Below, piece by piece: positions 15,928-25,205 of a stretch of DNA of 64,000 nucleotides. The notes under the pieces were generated by a model. The model searched no databases. It was not told where the DNA came from and worked only from the letters and a program-made list of their open reading frames with translations. A program made the position numbers and the translations under genes. Origin of the DNA: Ectothiorhodospiraceae bacterium WFHF3C12 (GTDB lineage Bacteria; Pseudomonadota; Gammaproteobacteria; Nitrococcales; Nitrococcaceae). The stretch covers positions 1-64,000 of the forward strand of contig JACDUA010000003.1 in the NCBI GenBank assembly GCA_013519935.1, written 5' to 3'. Numbering within the stretch: the first letter of the stretch is position 1; every line of letters starts with the position of its first letter.

Positions 15928-17328
15928 ATGCAGCAAGAAGCCTCAAGCCAGGGCGCGGACCGCGACGTCTATACGGTCTCCCGCCTCAACCAGGAAGTGA
16001 AGTTCCTCCTGGAGGACACCTTCCCACTTATCTGGGTGGAGGGGGAGCTATCCAATTTCTCCCGCCCCCGGTCGGGTCACTGGTACTTCACACTCAAGGA
16101 CGAGGCCGCCCAGGTACGCTGCGCCATGTTCCGCGGCCGCAACGCCAACGTGCGCATGGAGCCCCGGGAAGGCGAGCAGGTGCTGATCCGCGCGCGCATC
16201 GGCCTGTACGTGCCGCGCGGGGAATACCAGCTCGTCGCCGAGCACATGGAGCCGGCGGGCGCCGGCGCCCTGCAGCGGGCCTTCGAGCAGCTCAAGGCCC
16301 GCCTGGAGAAGGAGGGCCTCTTCGACGGCGCCCACAAGAAGCCGCTGCCACGTATGCCGAAGCGCATCGGCGTGGTCACCTCGCCAACCGGCGCCGCCAT
16401 CCGCGACGTGCTGACCGTCTTCCGGCGGCGTTTTCCGTCGCTGCGGGTACTGATCTATCCCGTGCCGGTCCAGGGCGAGAACGCAGCGCCCGAGATTGCC
16501 GCCATGATCCGCACCGCCGATCAGCGCCGGGAGGTGGACGCCCTGCTGGTCACCCGTGGCGGCGGTTCCATGGAAGACCTCTGGGCGTTCAACGAGGAGG
16601 TGGTGGCCCGGGCCATCTACGACTGCGGCCTGCCCGTGGTCGCCGCCGTGGGCCACGAGGTGGACTTCACCATTGCCGAGTTCGTCGCCGACCAGCGCGC
16701 GCCCACCCCGTCGGCCGCCGCGGAGCTGCTCAGCCCGGACGGCGCGGCCTGGCTGGAGGGATTCAGGCAGCAGGAGCAGCGCCTGCTGCGGCTCATGAGC
16801 CAGGGCCTCGAACGTCGCCGCGAGCGCATGACCTACCTGCGCCACCGGCTGGAGCAGCGCCACCCGGGCCGCCGCCTGCAGGAGCTGGCGCAACGCGTTG
16901 ACGAGCTGGAGCGGCGCCTGCATGGCGCCCTGAGTGCCGCGCTTGGGCGCCGGCGCGAGACCTGGCGTCACCTGGACCAGCGGCTGCGCGCCGCCGACCC
17001 GTCGGGCCGGATCCGGCTGTTGCGGGAGAAACGGGCCGATCTCACCCGGCGACTGGAGCGGGCCATGACGCAGGCGCTGCGCCAGCGCCGGGAGGCCCTG
17101 GCCGCCACCAGCCGCGCGCTTGAGGCGGTCAGTCCGCTGGCGACCCTCAACCGGGGCTACGCCGTGGTCCGCACGGAAGACGGCGAGGTGGTGCGGGACG
17201 CCGAACGGCTGCTGCCGGGAACCCGGGTGCTCGCCCGCGTGCAGCATGGCGAGCTCCTCTGCCGGGTCGAGGACATCGATCCGGACCCGAGCTTCGGTCG
17301 CGTCGGCAGCGATTCGGAGCAGCCGTAA
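15928..17328 (+). CDS. xseA: Exodeoxyribonuclease VII large subunit
   Basis: 466 aa. Together with several XseB small subunits it degrades single-stranded DNA in both directions. The N-terminal OB-fold shows VSRLNQEVKFLLEDTFPLIWVEGELSN, given here as VSRLNQ and WVEGELSNF, then GHWYFTLKDE. The catalytic domain shows IGVVTSPTGAAIRDV, VTRGGGSMEDLWAFN, VGHEVDFTI and DQRAPTPSAAAE, followed by a long coiled coil (about 270-400) and the LNRGYAVV end. The ATG at 15928 fits the family N-terminus. xseB is not in the window. The gene diverges from guaB. Confidence 0.95.
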   Translation: MQQEASSQGADRDVYTVSRLNQEVKFLLEDTFPLIWVEGELSNFSRPRSGHWYFTLKDEAAQVRCAMFRGRNANVRMEPREGEQVLIRARIGLYVPRGEYQLVAEHMEPAGAGALQRAFEQLKARLEKEGLFDGAHKKPLPRMPKRIGVVTSPTGAAIRDVLTVFRRRFPSLRVLIYPVPVQGENAAPEIAAMIRTADQRREVDALLVTRGGGSMEDLWAFNEEVVARAIYDCGLPVVAAVGHEVDFTIAEFVADQRAPTPSAAAELLSPDGAAWLEGFRQQEQRLLRLMSQGLERRRERMTYLRHRLEQRHPGRRLQELAQRVDELERRLHGALSAALGRRRETWRHLDQRLRAADPSGRIRLLREKRADLTRRLERAMTQALRQRREALAATSRALEAVSPLATLNRGYAVVRTEDGEVVRDAERLLPGTRVLARVQHGELLCRVEDIDPDPSFGRVGSDSEQP

Positions 17329-17717
17329 GACGACCATCGGTCCCCGGCAGCTGTAGTCAGATACCCGGGCGGGACAGGCGTGCCAGCCGACTACGGTCCC
17401 GGCGATAGCACCGGGCTGTCGGCGCCGCCTTCGGCGGTGCCGACCTACGGGCTCCCCGGCCGTGGACCATTGGGCCGTCGCCGGCCCCGGCGAAGGGACA
17501 CGGATTCGCGCCGGGGACGGCGCCCCCACGAGCGAACAACGCACCGAGGCGGATCGAAGGGCCGTGGGAGGCGCGTCCTCGCGGCGACTCGGGGGCGGAT
17601 CCACAACCGGCGCTTCGGCACCGTCTTCGTAGCCTTCGTAGATCGGACGGACTCGCCGTCCGACAACCGGCCCGGCGATGGCATCTGGCTGTCGGCGCCG
17701 CCTTCGGCGGTGCCGAC
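17329..17717. repeat. Intergenic hairpin repeats (GTCGGCGCC family) plus one REP unit
   Basis: Two near-identical hairpins, GTCGGCGCCGCC-TTC-GGCGGTGCCGAC, occur at about 17417-17443 and 17692-17718, each preceded by GATAGCAC or GATGGCAT and CTGG/GGCT. A CGTGGGAGGCGCGTCCTCGC REP unit lies near 17565. No gene is seen. The second hairpin overlaps the 3' end of the hydrolase gene and may end its transcript and that of xseA. Confidence 0.75.
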
Positions 17718-18371
17718 CTACGAACTGCGCCAACCCGCCTGGAGCCCGGCCAGCCCCCGCAAAAAGGCGTCCGCCTGCGCCACCGCCCAGGCCAGGTTGC
17801 CGGCCTCGGAGTGGCCCGAGCGTTTGCGCGGCTTGAAGCTGTGGTCGCCGTCGGGCACCCACGCCAGCCGAATCTCCTCGGGCAGGTCATAGCCCGCCAC
17901 CTCGTCCGGTTTGCCGAAGCTGTCCCGCTCTCCCTGGAGGATCAGCGCCGGGCAGCGCAGATCGCCGAGGTGCTCGATCCGGGGCCGGTCCGGCTTGCCC
18001 GGCGGATGAAACGGGTAGCCGAGAACAAGCAGCCCGGCCGGCCGGACTCGCGCGGCCATCAGGCTCGCCATGCGCCCGCTCATGGATTTTCCACCTAGTA
18101 CGAGCCCCTCCGGCCCACCCAATTGGTCGATCACTGAACGCCAGGTGTCCAGCAACCGGCCCTGGGCGTCAGGCGGGCGCCGGCGGCCCTCCTCCCGGGC
18201 CCGCGTCATGTAGGGGAACTCGAAGCGCACCACCCGCCAGCCCGCCGCCGCGAGACCTTCAGCCATGGTTTCCATGAACGGCGTGTCCATGCCGGCACCG
18301 GCGCCGTGGGCCAGAACCAGGGTCAACGGGGCGTCAGCCGGCCCCGTAATCAGCGTCGGAATCGCGGGCAT
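17718..18371 (-). CDS. Alpha/beta hydrolase of the KANSL3/TEX30-like family
   Basis: 217 aa, with a single alpha/beta hydrolase domain and no signal peptide. An oxyanion-side LAHGAGAGMDTPFM is followed by the nucleophile elbow GGKSMSGRMAS (Ser near 96). An acid in LQGERDSFG and the catalytic His in DGDHSFKPRKRSG complete the triad. This GAGAGM/GKSMGGR pattern marks a conserved family of unknown substrate found from bacteria to vertebrates. Its start lies 38 bp inside the AMMECR1-like gene, so it is translated from the same mRNA as the amrB-amrA pair. The tight overlap suggests a shared process, but no function is assigned. Confidence 0.82.
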   Translation of the reverse strand: MPAIPTLITGPADAPLTLVLAHGAGAGMDTPFMETMAEGLAAAGWRVVRFEFPYMTRAREEGRRRPPDAQGRLLDTWRSVIDQLGGPEGLVLGGKSMSGRMASLMAARVRPAGLLVLGYPFHPPGKPDRPRIEHLGDLRCPALILQGERDSFGKPDEVAGYDLPEEIRLAWVPDGDHSFKPRKRSGHSEAGNLAWAVAQADAFLRGLAGLQAGWRSS

Positions 18372-18933
18372 GTCCCCTCTCTTCGACGGTGTGGCTCTGA
18401 TAGCGACTGAAGCGCAGGGCCGGGGACCAGTAGTCCCCCGGCAGACCGGCTTTCCGGCGTAGCTGGTGAAGAAACGCCGCCGGCTCCGGAAGCTGCGCCC
18501 AGACCGCCGGCAGGAAAGTGGCCCTGGCGGCGCCGAGCTCCAGGGTCAGCCCGTCCACCCCGGGCCGCAGCGTCTCCAGTAACTCCGCCTCGCTGGCGGC
18601 CTCCAGCGGGCGCGCCGGGCCGATAATCGTCACGCTGATCCGCACGGCACCCAGCTCGGCGGCCACGAGGGGCGGGAAACGTGGGTCCCTCAGGGCCGCG
18701 GCCCGGGCATTGGCGGCCACGTCCTCGGCCAGCGCCCGGCAGGCCTCCAGCGTACCCACGCAACCCCGCAGCATGTCGGCCGCGTGCAGGGTGACGAAGG
18801 CGGCGCCGGGCTCGCGCAGCGCGGGTGCGACGGCCTCCAGGGCGATGCCCGGGGGATGGCGTGCCTCGGCCGCCGCGACGAGGGCGTCGCGGGCGATCTC
18901 GAGCACTTCGAGCTCCGCCTCAGGCGGCAGCAT
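18334..18933 (-). CDS. amrA: AmmeMemoRadiSam system protein A (AMMECR1 domain)
   Basis: 199 aa. The AMMECR1 fold is shown by GAAFVTLHAADMLRGCVGTLE (conserved LRGCxG), RDPRFPPLVAAEL and a central ISVTIIGPARPL strand. LPAVWAQLPEPAAFLHQLRRKAGL and the closing YWSPALRFSRYQ are family landmarks. The biochemical role is unsettled, but the gene nearly always travels with a MEMO protein and a radical SAM enzyme, and both are adjacent here. The start at 18933 (MLPPEAELE) overlaps the MEMO stop by 14 bp. An in-frame upstream extension is unlike the family. The stop overlaps the hydrolase start by 38 bp. Confidence 0.92.
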   Translation of the reverse strand: MLPPEAELEVLEIARDALVAAAEARHPPGIALEAVAPALREPGAAFVTLHAADMLRGCVGTLEACRALAEDVAANARAAALRDPRFPPLVAAELGAVRISVTIIGPARPLEAASEAELLETLRPGVDGLTLELGAARATFLPAVWAQLPEPAAFLHQLRRKAGLPGDYWSPALRFSRYQSHTVEERGHARDSDADYGAG

Positions 18934-19717
18934 CGTACACCGCGAAGGACCCGTAGCCCACGACGCGCCGCTTGTCGCCCGCGGTGTCTCCCGAGTTCTG
19001 GTACATGAGCTGCTCGACACGCATGCCCCGGCGCTCGGCCAGCCAGAGCAGCCCCTTGATGGGATTGCGGCCGCAGGCGTCCTCGAGGCCTATGTCTTCC
19101 GGTTCCAGCTCCCGGATATGGCGGCAGGTCACGGCATCCCGTTCCCGGGCCGTGTCGTAGTCGAGATAGTGGCTGAGGTCGGAGCTTATGAGGATCAACG
19201 TCTCGTCGCCGCCCCAGAGCCGCTCCAGCACCTGACCCACCCGTTCCGCCGACGCTTCCCCCACCACCAGCGGGATCAGCTCGAAGGCGCCGAGCAGGTG
19301 CTGCAGGAACGGCAGCTGGACCTCCAGGCTGTGCTCATCGGCATGGGGCGCGTCCATCTCCACCACCTGGGGCAGCTCCAGAATGTCGTCGATGGCCATT
19401 CGGTCCAGGGCCACCTCCCCCAGCGGCGTGGCGAACCATTCCACCGAGGGCGCGGCCAGACCCCGGAATGGGACCCGGTGCGCCGGCCCCAGCAGGACCA
19501 CGCGGCTGATACGCCCCGCCTCGGCTGCCAGCTGCGCATAGGCCCGGGCCGCCACGCCGCCGGAATAGGGATAGCCGGCATGGGGCACGATCAGCGCCTT
19601 CGGCACTGGCGCATCGGAAACCATTTCCGTCATCAGCTGGTCCAAAGTTATCAACAGTCTTTCGCGATCGTCGGGGTAGAAAAGCCCCGCAACGGCCGGC
19701 TGCCTCACCGCTGTCAT
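18920..19717 (-). CDS. amrB: AmmeMemoRadiSam system protein B (MEMO1 family)
   Basis: 265 aa. MEMO proteins share the fold of class III extradiol dioxygenases. Putative metal-site positions are visible: VPHAGYPYSG (His near 48), the DAPHADEHSLEVQLPFLQ segment given here as APHADEHSLEVQLPF, SSDLSHYLDY, and DACGRNPI with its Cys. The N-terminus MTAVRQPAVAGLFYP is canonical. The ATG at 19717 has GGGAGG 9 nt upstream. It heads the minus-strand set amrB-amrA-hydrolase and is divergent from the radical SAM gene, with only about 100 bp between the chosen starts, so the two halves are likely co-regulated. Confidence 0.93.
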   Translation of the reverse strand: MTAVRQPAVAGLFYPDDRERLLITLDQLMTEMVSDAPVPKALIVPHAGYPYSGGVAARAYAQLAAEAGRISRVVLLGPAHRVPFRGLAAPSVEWFATPLGEVALDRMAIDDILELPQVVEMDAPHADEHSLEVQLPFLQHLLGAFELIPLVVGEASAERVGQVLERLWGGDETLILISSDLSHYLDYDTARERDAVTCRHIRELEPEDIGLEDACGRNPIKGLLWLAERRGMRVEQLMYQNSGDTAGDKRRVVGYGSFAVYDAAA

Positions 19718-19820
19718 GACCCGATACCTCCCTTTGAGCCGATTCTTCGAAGATATGGCGGCGGACCGGGACGGGGTCAACAAGCGGCCGCCCCATCGCC
19801 CAATACCCCGGAGTACCGGC

Positions 19821-20915
19821 ATGCGTGAACAACTCGGGAACGATACCGTCACCACGGAATACTGGCACTCGCTGGAGGACGGCCGGATCCAGTGCGATCT
19901 CTGCCCGCGCGAGTGCAAGCTGCGCGAGGGCCAGCGCGGGTTGTGCTTCGTGCGCGCCCGCGACAACGACCAGGTGGTGCTGACCACCTACGGGCGCTCC
20001 AGCGGCTTCTGCATCGATCCCATCGAGAAGAAGCCCCTGAACCATTTCCTGCCCGGCAGCTCCGTGCTGTCCTTCGGCACCGCCGGCTGCAATCTCTCCT
20101 GCAAGTTCTGCCAGAACTGGGATATCAGCAAGTCCCGGGAGATCGACACCCTGGCCGACCAGGCCTCGCCGGAGCAGCTCGCCGTGGCCGCGGAGCGCAG
20201 CGGCGCCCGCAGCGTGGCGTTCACCTATAACGACCCGGTGATCTTCCTGGAATATGCGGTGGACGTCGCCCAGGCCTGCCGGGAACGGGGCATCAACAGC
20301 GTGGCCGTGTCCGCGGGTTACATCAGCCCGGCGCCGCGACGCGAGTTCTTCGCCCCCATGGACGCGGCCAACATCGACCTGAAGGCCTTCAGCGAGCGCT
20401 TTTACCGCAAGCTCACCGGCTCCGCCCTGGCACCGGTCATGGACACCGTGCTCTACCTCCGGCACGAGACCCGCGTCTGGTTCGAGCTGACCACGCTGCT
20501 GATACCGGGCCAGAACGACTCCAACGAGGAGATCGAGGCCATGAGCCGCTGGATTCACGACGAGGTCGGGCCGGACGTACCGCTGCATTTCAGCGCCTTT
20601 CATCCGGATTTCCGCATGCGCGACGTACCGGCCACCCCGCCGGCCACGCTCAGCCGGGCCCGGGAGATCGCCATGCAACAGGGCCTGCGTTACGTCTACA
20701 CCGGCAACGTTCACGATCCCGCCGGCGGCAGCACCTACTGTCACGGCTGCGGCGAGATGCTGATCGGCCGCGACTGGTATGCCCTGTCCACATGGCACCT
20801 GCGCGCCGGGGCCTGCACCCGCTGCGGCACGCCCCTGCCCGGCGTGTTCGAGGACCAACCGGGACGCTGGGGCCGGCGACGCATGCCGGTGAACGTCGCC
20901 GCGATCGGCGTGTGA
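19821..20915 (+). CDS. amrS: AmmeMemoRadiSam system radical SAM enzyme
   Basis: 364 aa from the ATG at 19821. An N-terminal Cys set (CDLCPRECKLREGQRGLC) precedes the radical SAM cluster GCNLSCKFCQNW, which is CxxxCxxC, then VAFTYNDPVIF and a SAM-binding GYISPAPR segment. A C-terminal metal-ribbon-like pair, YCHGCGE...ACTRCGTPLPG, is also present. The reaction is unknown. It is the third member of the conserved trio and diverges from amrB. The open frame extends 35 codons further upstream, into the amrB start, but that extension is not conserved in look, so the internal Met is preferred. Confidence 0.92.
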   Translation: MREQLGNDTVTTEYWHSLEDGRIQCDLCPRECKLREGQRGLCFVRARDNDQVVLTTYGRSSGFCIDPIEKKPLNHFLPGSSVLSFGTAGCNLSCKFCQNWDISKSREIDTLADQASPEQLAVAAERSGARSVAFTYNDPVIFLEYAVDVAQACRERGINSVAVSAGYISPAPRREFFAPMDAANIDLKAFSERFYRKLTGSALAPVMDTVLYLRHETRVWFELTTLLIPGQNDSNEEIEAMSRWIHDEVGPDVPLHFSAFHPDFRMRDVPATPPATLSRAREIAMQQGLRYVYTGNVHDPAGGSTYCHGCGEMLIGRDWYALSTWHLRAGACTRCGTPLPGVFEDQPGRWGRRRMPVNVAAIGV

Positions 20916-21035
20916 CCGGGCAGCGGGCATCAGGCGTGGAACCTTTTTGCCAATCCCTGCGTGTCAGTGGAGGGACCCAAAAAAAATGCGCTGAACGCGC
21001 CGCGCGCCGGCGTGCTGACCAAAGGCGGACCTGGC

Positions 21036-21497
21036 ATGGCAGAACTGGACGCACTGAACCCGAACACGCTGGTGGACTCCGAATTCTCGCTGTTTTTCAC
21101 GTCCGCCAGCTCGGACGAAATCCGCGCCCGGCTCACCGCCTCCAGCTACTGGTCCGACGTCGACTTCCACGAGTGGTCGGCCCATGGCGGCATGTGGCGC
21201 ATCGCGCCGGAATCCGGCGCCGTTCCGGGTACCCGGTCGGCATTGTCCGCCGTCGGCTACGTGGCCAGCGTTCGCCGCGACAGCATCTTTCTGCTCAGCG
21301 AGCTGGAAGGCCCGCTCCAGTCCCAGGGCCTGCAGATGGCGCTGCTGGGCGCCCTGACGTTGCGAACGCCGGCCCGGCGCAGGGTCATCCTGCCGGTTGA
21401 GAACGCCCCGATTCCGCTGGACCTCGCTCACATCAGCACCGATCTGGGCCGGGCTGCGTCCATGACCTATCCCCGACTGGCCGTGGTGCGGGAATAG
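21036..21497 (+). CDS. Hypothetical protein
   Basis: 153 aa from the ATG at 21036, which follows an AAAGGCGGA-like site. No family is recognised. It is a soluble, mixed alpha/beta-looking protein with acidic N-terminus (MAELDALNPNTLVDSEFSLFF), a W/H-rich middle (YWSDVDFHEWSAHGGMWRI) and a strand-rich end (RRVILPVENAPIPLDLAH). It has no signal peptide or membrane segment. A GTG at 20961 would add 25 residues. Codon use resembles its neighbours. It lies between amrS and the large flavoprotein on the same strand, with gaps of 120 and 213 bp, so it may be a separate transcript. Confidence 0.55.
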   Translation: MAELDALNPNTLVDSEFSLFFTSASSDEIRARLTASSYWSDVDFHEWSAHGGMWRIAPESGAVPGTRSALSAVGYVASVRRDSIFLLSELEGPLQSQGLQMALLGALTLRTPARRRVILPVENAPIPLDLAHISTDLGRAASMTYPRLAVVRE

Positions 21498-21710
21498 CCC
21501 GGCTCTGAAGCGCCGCGTCGGCGGCTTCCAGCAGGCCGCACCCTCCCACGACGGACCATCGCGAACGGCATCCGCCGAGCCACCGGTGGCCATCAAGCGC
21601 CGGCGGGATCCGCTCGCCAGGGCGGGCTCTTGTGCTTGATCGGGGGGCCGCGACCGGCCACCATGGCCGGTTACCGTCCCCCGTACCGATGACCGGCCAG
21701 ACGACCATCC

Positions 21711-24700
21711 ATGAGCCTCCAAGACGCCCTGAACGCGCACGGTTTCACCTTTGATGACCTCGCCCACCCCGAGGGGCTGGAGCGGCTCGATGCCCGGTTC
21801 CGGGACCGCCTGCGGGCCGCCGACCCGGAGCTTGACGAGCGCCTGCTCGCCTACCGCCGCCAGCCGGATGCCCTGTCCAACCTGCAGGTCAGCGAGCTGT
21901 TGCTGGCACTGGCGCCGCACCTCGAGGCCTTCATCGGTGAGCTGTTCGGTATCGAGGAAGCCGCGGAGGCGCTCCGCGAGCGCACCCTCGGCCACGACCC
22001 GGTCATGCGCTTCAAGAACGAGTTCGTACAGAAAAGGGCCCGCAAGCGCCGGCATGACTCGACCGAGCGCTTCGCGGATCTGAGCCGATGGCTTCGTGAC
22101 CAGCTGCCCCAGGGCACCGAGGATATCGAGCTTGCGGTGGCCGAGTACGCGCTGGGCCTGCTGGAGGACGAGACCGGCAATGCCGACGCCATCGACCGGG
22201 TCACCCAGTGGTGCCGGATGGCCCGGGAAGACGAGCCCGCCCGCGCCACCGTGGCCCACTGGGCCAGCTTCAAGCTGCCGGAGAAGGTGGACCATGCCCA
22301 CCTGGTACCCCTGGAGCCGAGCGACGGCGGCCGCGTCCAGACGCTGCAGAGCCCGGCCATCGGCCTGCGCCGGCGCGACGGCTTCCAGCTCACCGACCGG
22401 CGCTGGGACGCCCGCACCGTGCAGAGCGACGTGCATTACTGCATCTACTGCCACGAGCACGACGGCGACTTCTGCTCCAAGGGGTTCCCGGAGAAGAAGA
22501 GGCGCCCGGAGCTTGGCTACAAGGTCGACCCGCTGGGCAACACGCTGACCGGATGCCCGCTGGAGGAGAAGATCTCGGAGATGCACGCCCTCAAGCGCGA
22601 CGGGCGTGGCATCGCCGCCCTGGCGGTGGCCATGGTGGATAATCCCATGATCCCGGCCACCGGCCACCGGATCTGCAATGACTGCATGAAGGGCTGCATC
22701 TACCAGAAGCAGGATCCGGTCAACATCCCGCAGATCGAGACCCGGGTCCTCACCGACGTGCTGGATCTGCCCTGGGGCGTGGAGGTCTACCACCTGCTGG
22801 CGCGCTGGAACCCGTTGCGCAACAAACAGTTCCTGCCGGCCGGCTACAACGGCCGCAAGGTGCTGATCGCCGGCATGGGCCCGGCGGGCTTCACCATGGC
22901 CCATCACCTGACCCAGGAAGGCTGCGCCGTCGTTGGTATCGATGGCCTGAAGATCGAGCCGCTGCCGGAGGAGTTGCTCAACGAGCCGATTCGCGACTAC
23001 GGCCAGCTGGAGGAATCCCTGGACGAGCGTATTCTGCTCGGCTTCGGCGGGGTGGCCGAATACGGCATTACCGTGCGCTGGGACAAGAACTTCCTCAAGC
23101 TCATCTACCTGACACTGGCGCGCCGGCACAACTTCCGCGCCTACGGCGGCGTGCGGCTGGGCGGCACGCTGACCCTGGAGGACGCCTGGGAGCAGGGTTT
23201 CGATCATGTCTGCAACGCCACCGGCGCCGGCCTGCCCAGGGTGCTGCATATCGGCAACAGCCTGGCCCGCGGCATGCGCCAGGCCAGCGACTTCCTCATG
23301 GCCCTGCAGCTCACGGGGGCCGGCAAGGAAAGCAGCATCGCCAACCTGCAGGTACGCCTGCCGGCGGTGGTCATCGGCGGGGGCCTGACCGGCATCGACA
23401 CCGCCACGGAGGTCCAGGCCTACTACATCAAGCAGGTGGAGAAGATCCTCGGCCGCTACGAGACGCTGGTCGGCGAACGCGGCGAGGAAGCCGTGACGAA
23501 GGGCCTCAACGATGAGGATCTGGAAACCCTGGCGGAGTTCCTGGAACACGGCCGTGCCGTGCGCGCCGAACGCCGGCGCGCGGCGGAGGCCGGCGAGACG
23601 CCCGAATTCATTCCCCTGCTGCAGCGCTGGGGCGGCGTGACCATCGCCTACCGCAAGGGCATGAACAGCTCGCCCGCCTATACCCGCAACCACGAGGAAG
23701 TGCAGAAGGCCATCCAGGAGGGCATCTACTACGCCGAGGGACTGGATCCCATCCACGTGGAGCTGGACGACTACCAGCACGTCAGCGCGCTCGTGGCGCG
23801 GCGCATGGAATGCAAGGAGGGCCGCTGGCTGGCCACCAAGGAAGAGGTCACCCTGCCCGCCCGGGCCGTTTTCGTCGCCGCCGGCACGGTGCCGAACACC
23901 ATCTACGAGCGCGAGCACAAGGGGACCTTCGAGCTGGAGGGCGATCACTTCCGGCCGTTCGTGGACCACTCCGAAGGCCTGCAGCCGGTGGACGACGCCG
24001 ATCACTGCAAGGCCAGGGAGTTCGGCCCGTTCACCTCCTACGAGCGCGGCGAGCACCGTGTGAGCTTCCTGGGCGACACCCATCCGGCCTTCAACGGCAG
24101 CGTCGTCAAGGCCATCGCCTCCGCCCAGCGCAGCTACCCGCAGGTGATGGCCGCGATGGACGTGCGCGCCGCGGATGACGGTGACGACGCCGAATGCCGG
24201 GGATTTCTGGAACAGACCGACGACCTGTTCACCGCGCGGGTGGTCTCCGTGAACCGGGACAACCCGGCCATGGTCGAGCTATGGGTGCGCGCCCCGATGG
24301 CCGCCCGCAGCTTCCGGCCGGGCCAGTTCTTCCGGCTGCAGACCTTCGAAACCGGCAGTCCCGTCGTCGAAGGCACCCGGTTGCAGGTGCCGCTGATCAC
24401 CGTCTCCGGCACCGGGGTGAAAGACGACATGATCCGGCTGCTGGTCCTGCAGTGGGGTGCCGGGCCCCGGCTGGTGGGCCGACTTCAGCCGGGGGACCCT
24501 CTGGTGCTGATGGGCCCCACCGGGGCGCCCACCGACATGCCGGAGGGCAAGACCATCATGGTGGTGGCCGGACGCTGGGGCGCCGCGGTGATGCTGGACA
24601 TCGGAGCGGCCCTGCGCGCCGCGGGCAACCGGGTGCTCTACGTCGGCGCCTTCGGCGCCGCCTCGGACGTGGACCACCAGGAAGAGCTGGAGTCCGGCGC

Positions 24701-25205
24701 GGACCAGATCATCTGGTGCACCGCTTCGGAGCCGACCATCGAGGCCCGACGTTCCCAGGACATCAGCCTGGTGGAAACCGACATGCTGCGGCTGGTCCGC
24801 CGCTACGGCGACGGCGATATCGCCCGGCCGGAAGGCGGCATCGCCCTGAACGAGGTGGACCGGGTCATGGTCATGGGCGGAACCGGTCTGCTCAAGGGCT
24901 TCCAGTCCGCGCTCAAGGATGACCTCAAGCCGTACTTCGCGCCGGGCTGTCAGGCCTACGGCACGGTGGGCAGCCCCATGCAGTGCATGCTCAAGGGCGT
25001 CTGCGCGCAGTGCCTGCAATGGCAGATCGACCCGGAGACCGGCGAGCGGACCAGGCCGGTGTTCTCCTGCGCCGGCCAGGACCAGCCCCTGTCCTGGGTG
25101 GACCTGGACAACCTCGCCGCGCGGCAGCAGCAGAACCGGCTCTCGGACCGCATCACCGGCCAGTGGGTGGATTACGTCCTGTCCCGGGCGGAGCAGGCCG
25201 GGTGA
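21711..25205 (+). CDS. Large fused iron-sulfur/FAD/NAD(P) oxidoreductase (GltD-like core plus ferredoxin-reductase-like C-terminus)
   Basis: 1164 aa. After a helical N-terminal domain (1-230), two Cys clusters resemble those of GltD/PreT-type electron-transfer subunits: CIYCHEHDGDFC...GCPLEE (about 245-285) and CNDCMKGC (about 323). An FAD-binding motif KVLIAGMGPAGFTMAHHL follows near 385. The second nucleotide site VVIGGGLTGIDTATEV lies near 550 and VFVAAGTVPN near 725. From about 840 the protein turns into a PyrK/FNR-like flavin reductase (FRPGQFFRLQTF, GDPLVLMGPTGAP, IMVVAGRWG). It ends with a Cys set (CQAYGTVGSPMQCMLKGVCAQC), as in DHOD electron-transfer subunits. The substrate is unknown. 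The shikimate-kinase-like gene is coupled through a GTGA overlap. Confidence 0.8.
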   Translation: MSLQDALNAHGFTFDDLAHPEGLERLDARFRDRLRAADPELDERLLAYRRQPDALSNLQVSELLLALAPHLEAFIGELFGIEEAAEALRERTLGHDPVMRFKNEFVQKRARKRRHDSTERFADLSRWLRDQLPQGTEDIELAVAEYALGLLEDETGNADAIDRVTQWCRMAREDEPARATVAHWASFKLPEKVDHAHLVPLEPSDGGRVQTLQSPAIGLRRRDGFQLTDRRWDARTVQSDVHYCIYCHEHDGDFCSKGFPEKKRRPELGYKVDPLGNTLTGCPLEEKISEMHALKRDGRGIAALAVAMVDNPMIPATGHRICNDCMKGCIYQKQDPVNIPQIETRVLTDVLDLPWGVEVYHLLARWNPLRNKQFLPAGYNGRKVLIAGMGPAGFTMAHHLTQEGCAVVGIDGLKIEPLPEELLNEPIRDYGQLEESLDERILLGFGGVAEYGITVRWDKNFLKLIYLTLARRHNFRAYGGVRLGGTLTLEDAWEQGFDHVCNATGAGLPRVLHIGNSLARGMRQASDFLMALQLTGAGKESSIANLQVRLPAVVIGGGLTGIDTATEVQAYYIKQVEKILGRYETLVGERGEEAVTKGLNDEDLETLAEFLEHGRAVRAERRRAAEAGETPEFIPLLQRWGGVTIAYRKGMNSSPAYTRNHEEVQKAIQEGIYYAEGLDPIHVELDDYQHVSALVARRMECKEGRWLATKEEVTLPARAVFVAAGTVPNTIYEREHKGTFELEGDHFRPFVDHSEGLQPVDDADHCKAREFGPFTSYERGEHRVSFLGDTHPAFNGSVVKAIASAQRSYPQVMAAMDVRAADDGDDAECRGFLEQTDDLFTARVVSVNRDNPAMVELWVRAPMAARSFRPGQFFRLQTFETGSPVVEGTRLQVPLITVSGTGVKDDMIRLLVLQWGAGPRLVGRLQPGDPLVLMGPTGAPTDMPEGKTIMVVAGRWGAAVMLDIGAALRAAGNRVLYVGAFGAASDVDHQEELESGADQIIWCTASEPTIEARRSQDISLVETDMLRLVRRYGDGDIARPEGGIALNEVDRVMVMGGTGLLKGFQSALKDDLKPYFAPGCQAYGTVGSPMQCMLKGVCAQCLQWQIDPETGERTRPVFSCAGQDQPLSWVDLDNLAARQQQNRLSDRITGQWVDYVLSRAEQAG

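Noticed and set aside
20964-24083. 1039-aa minus-strand open frame antisense to the flavoprotein
   Set aside because: Shadow frame; the plus strand carries recognisable Fe-S and FAD motifs across the same span.
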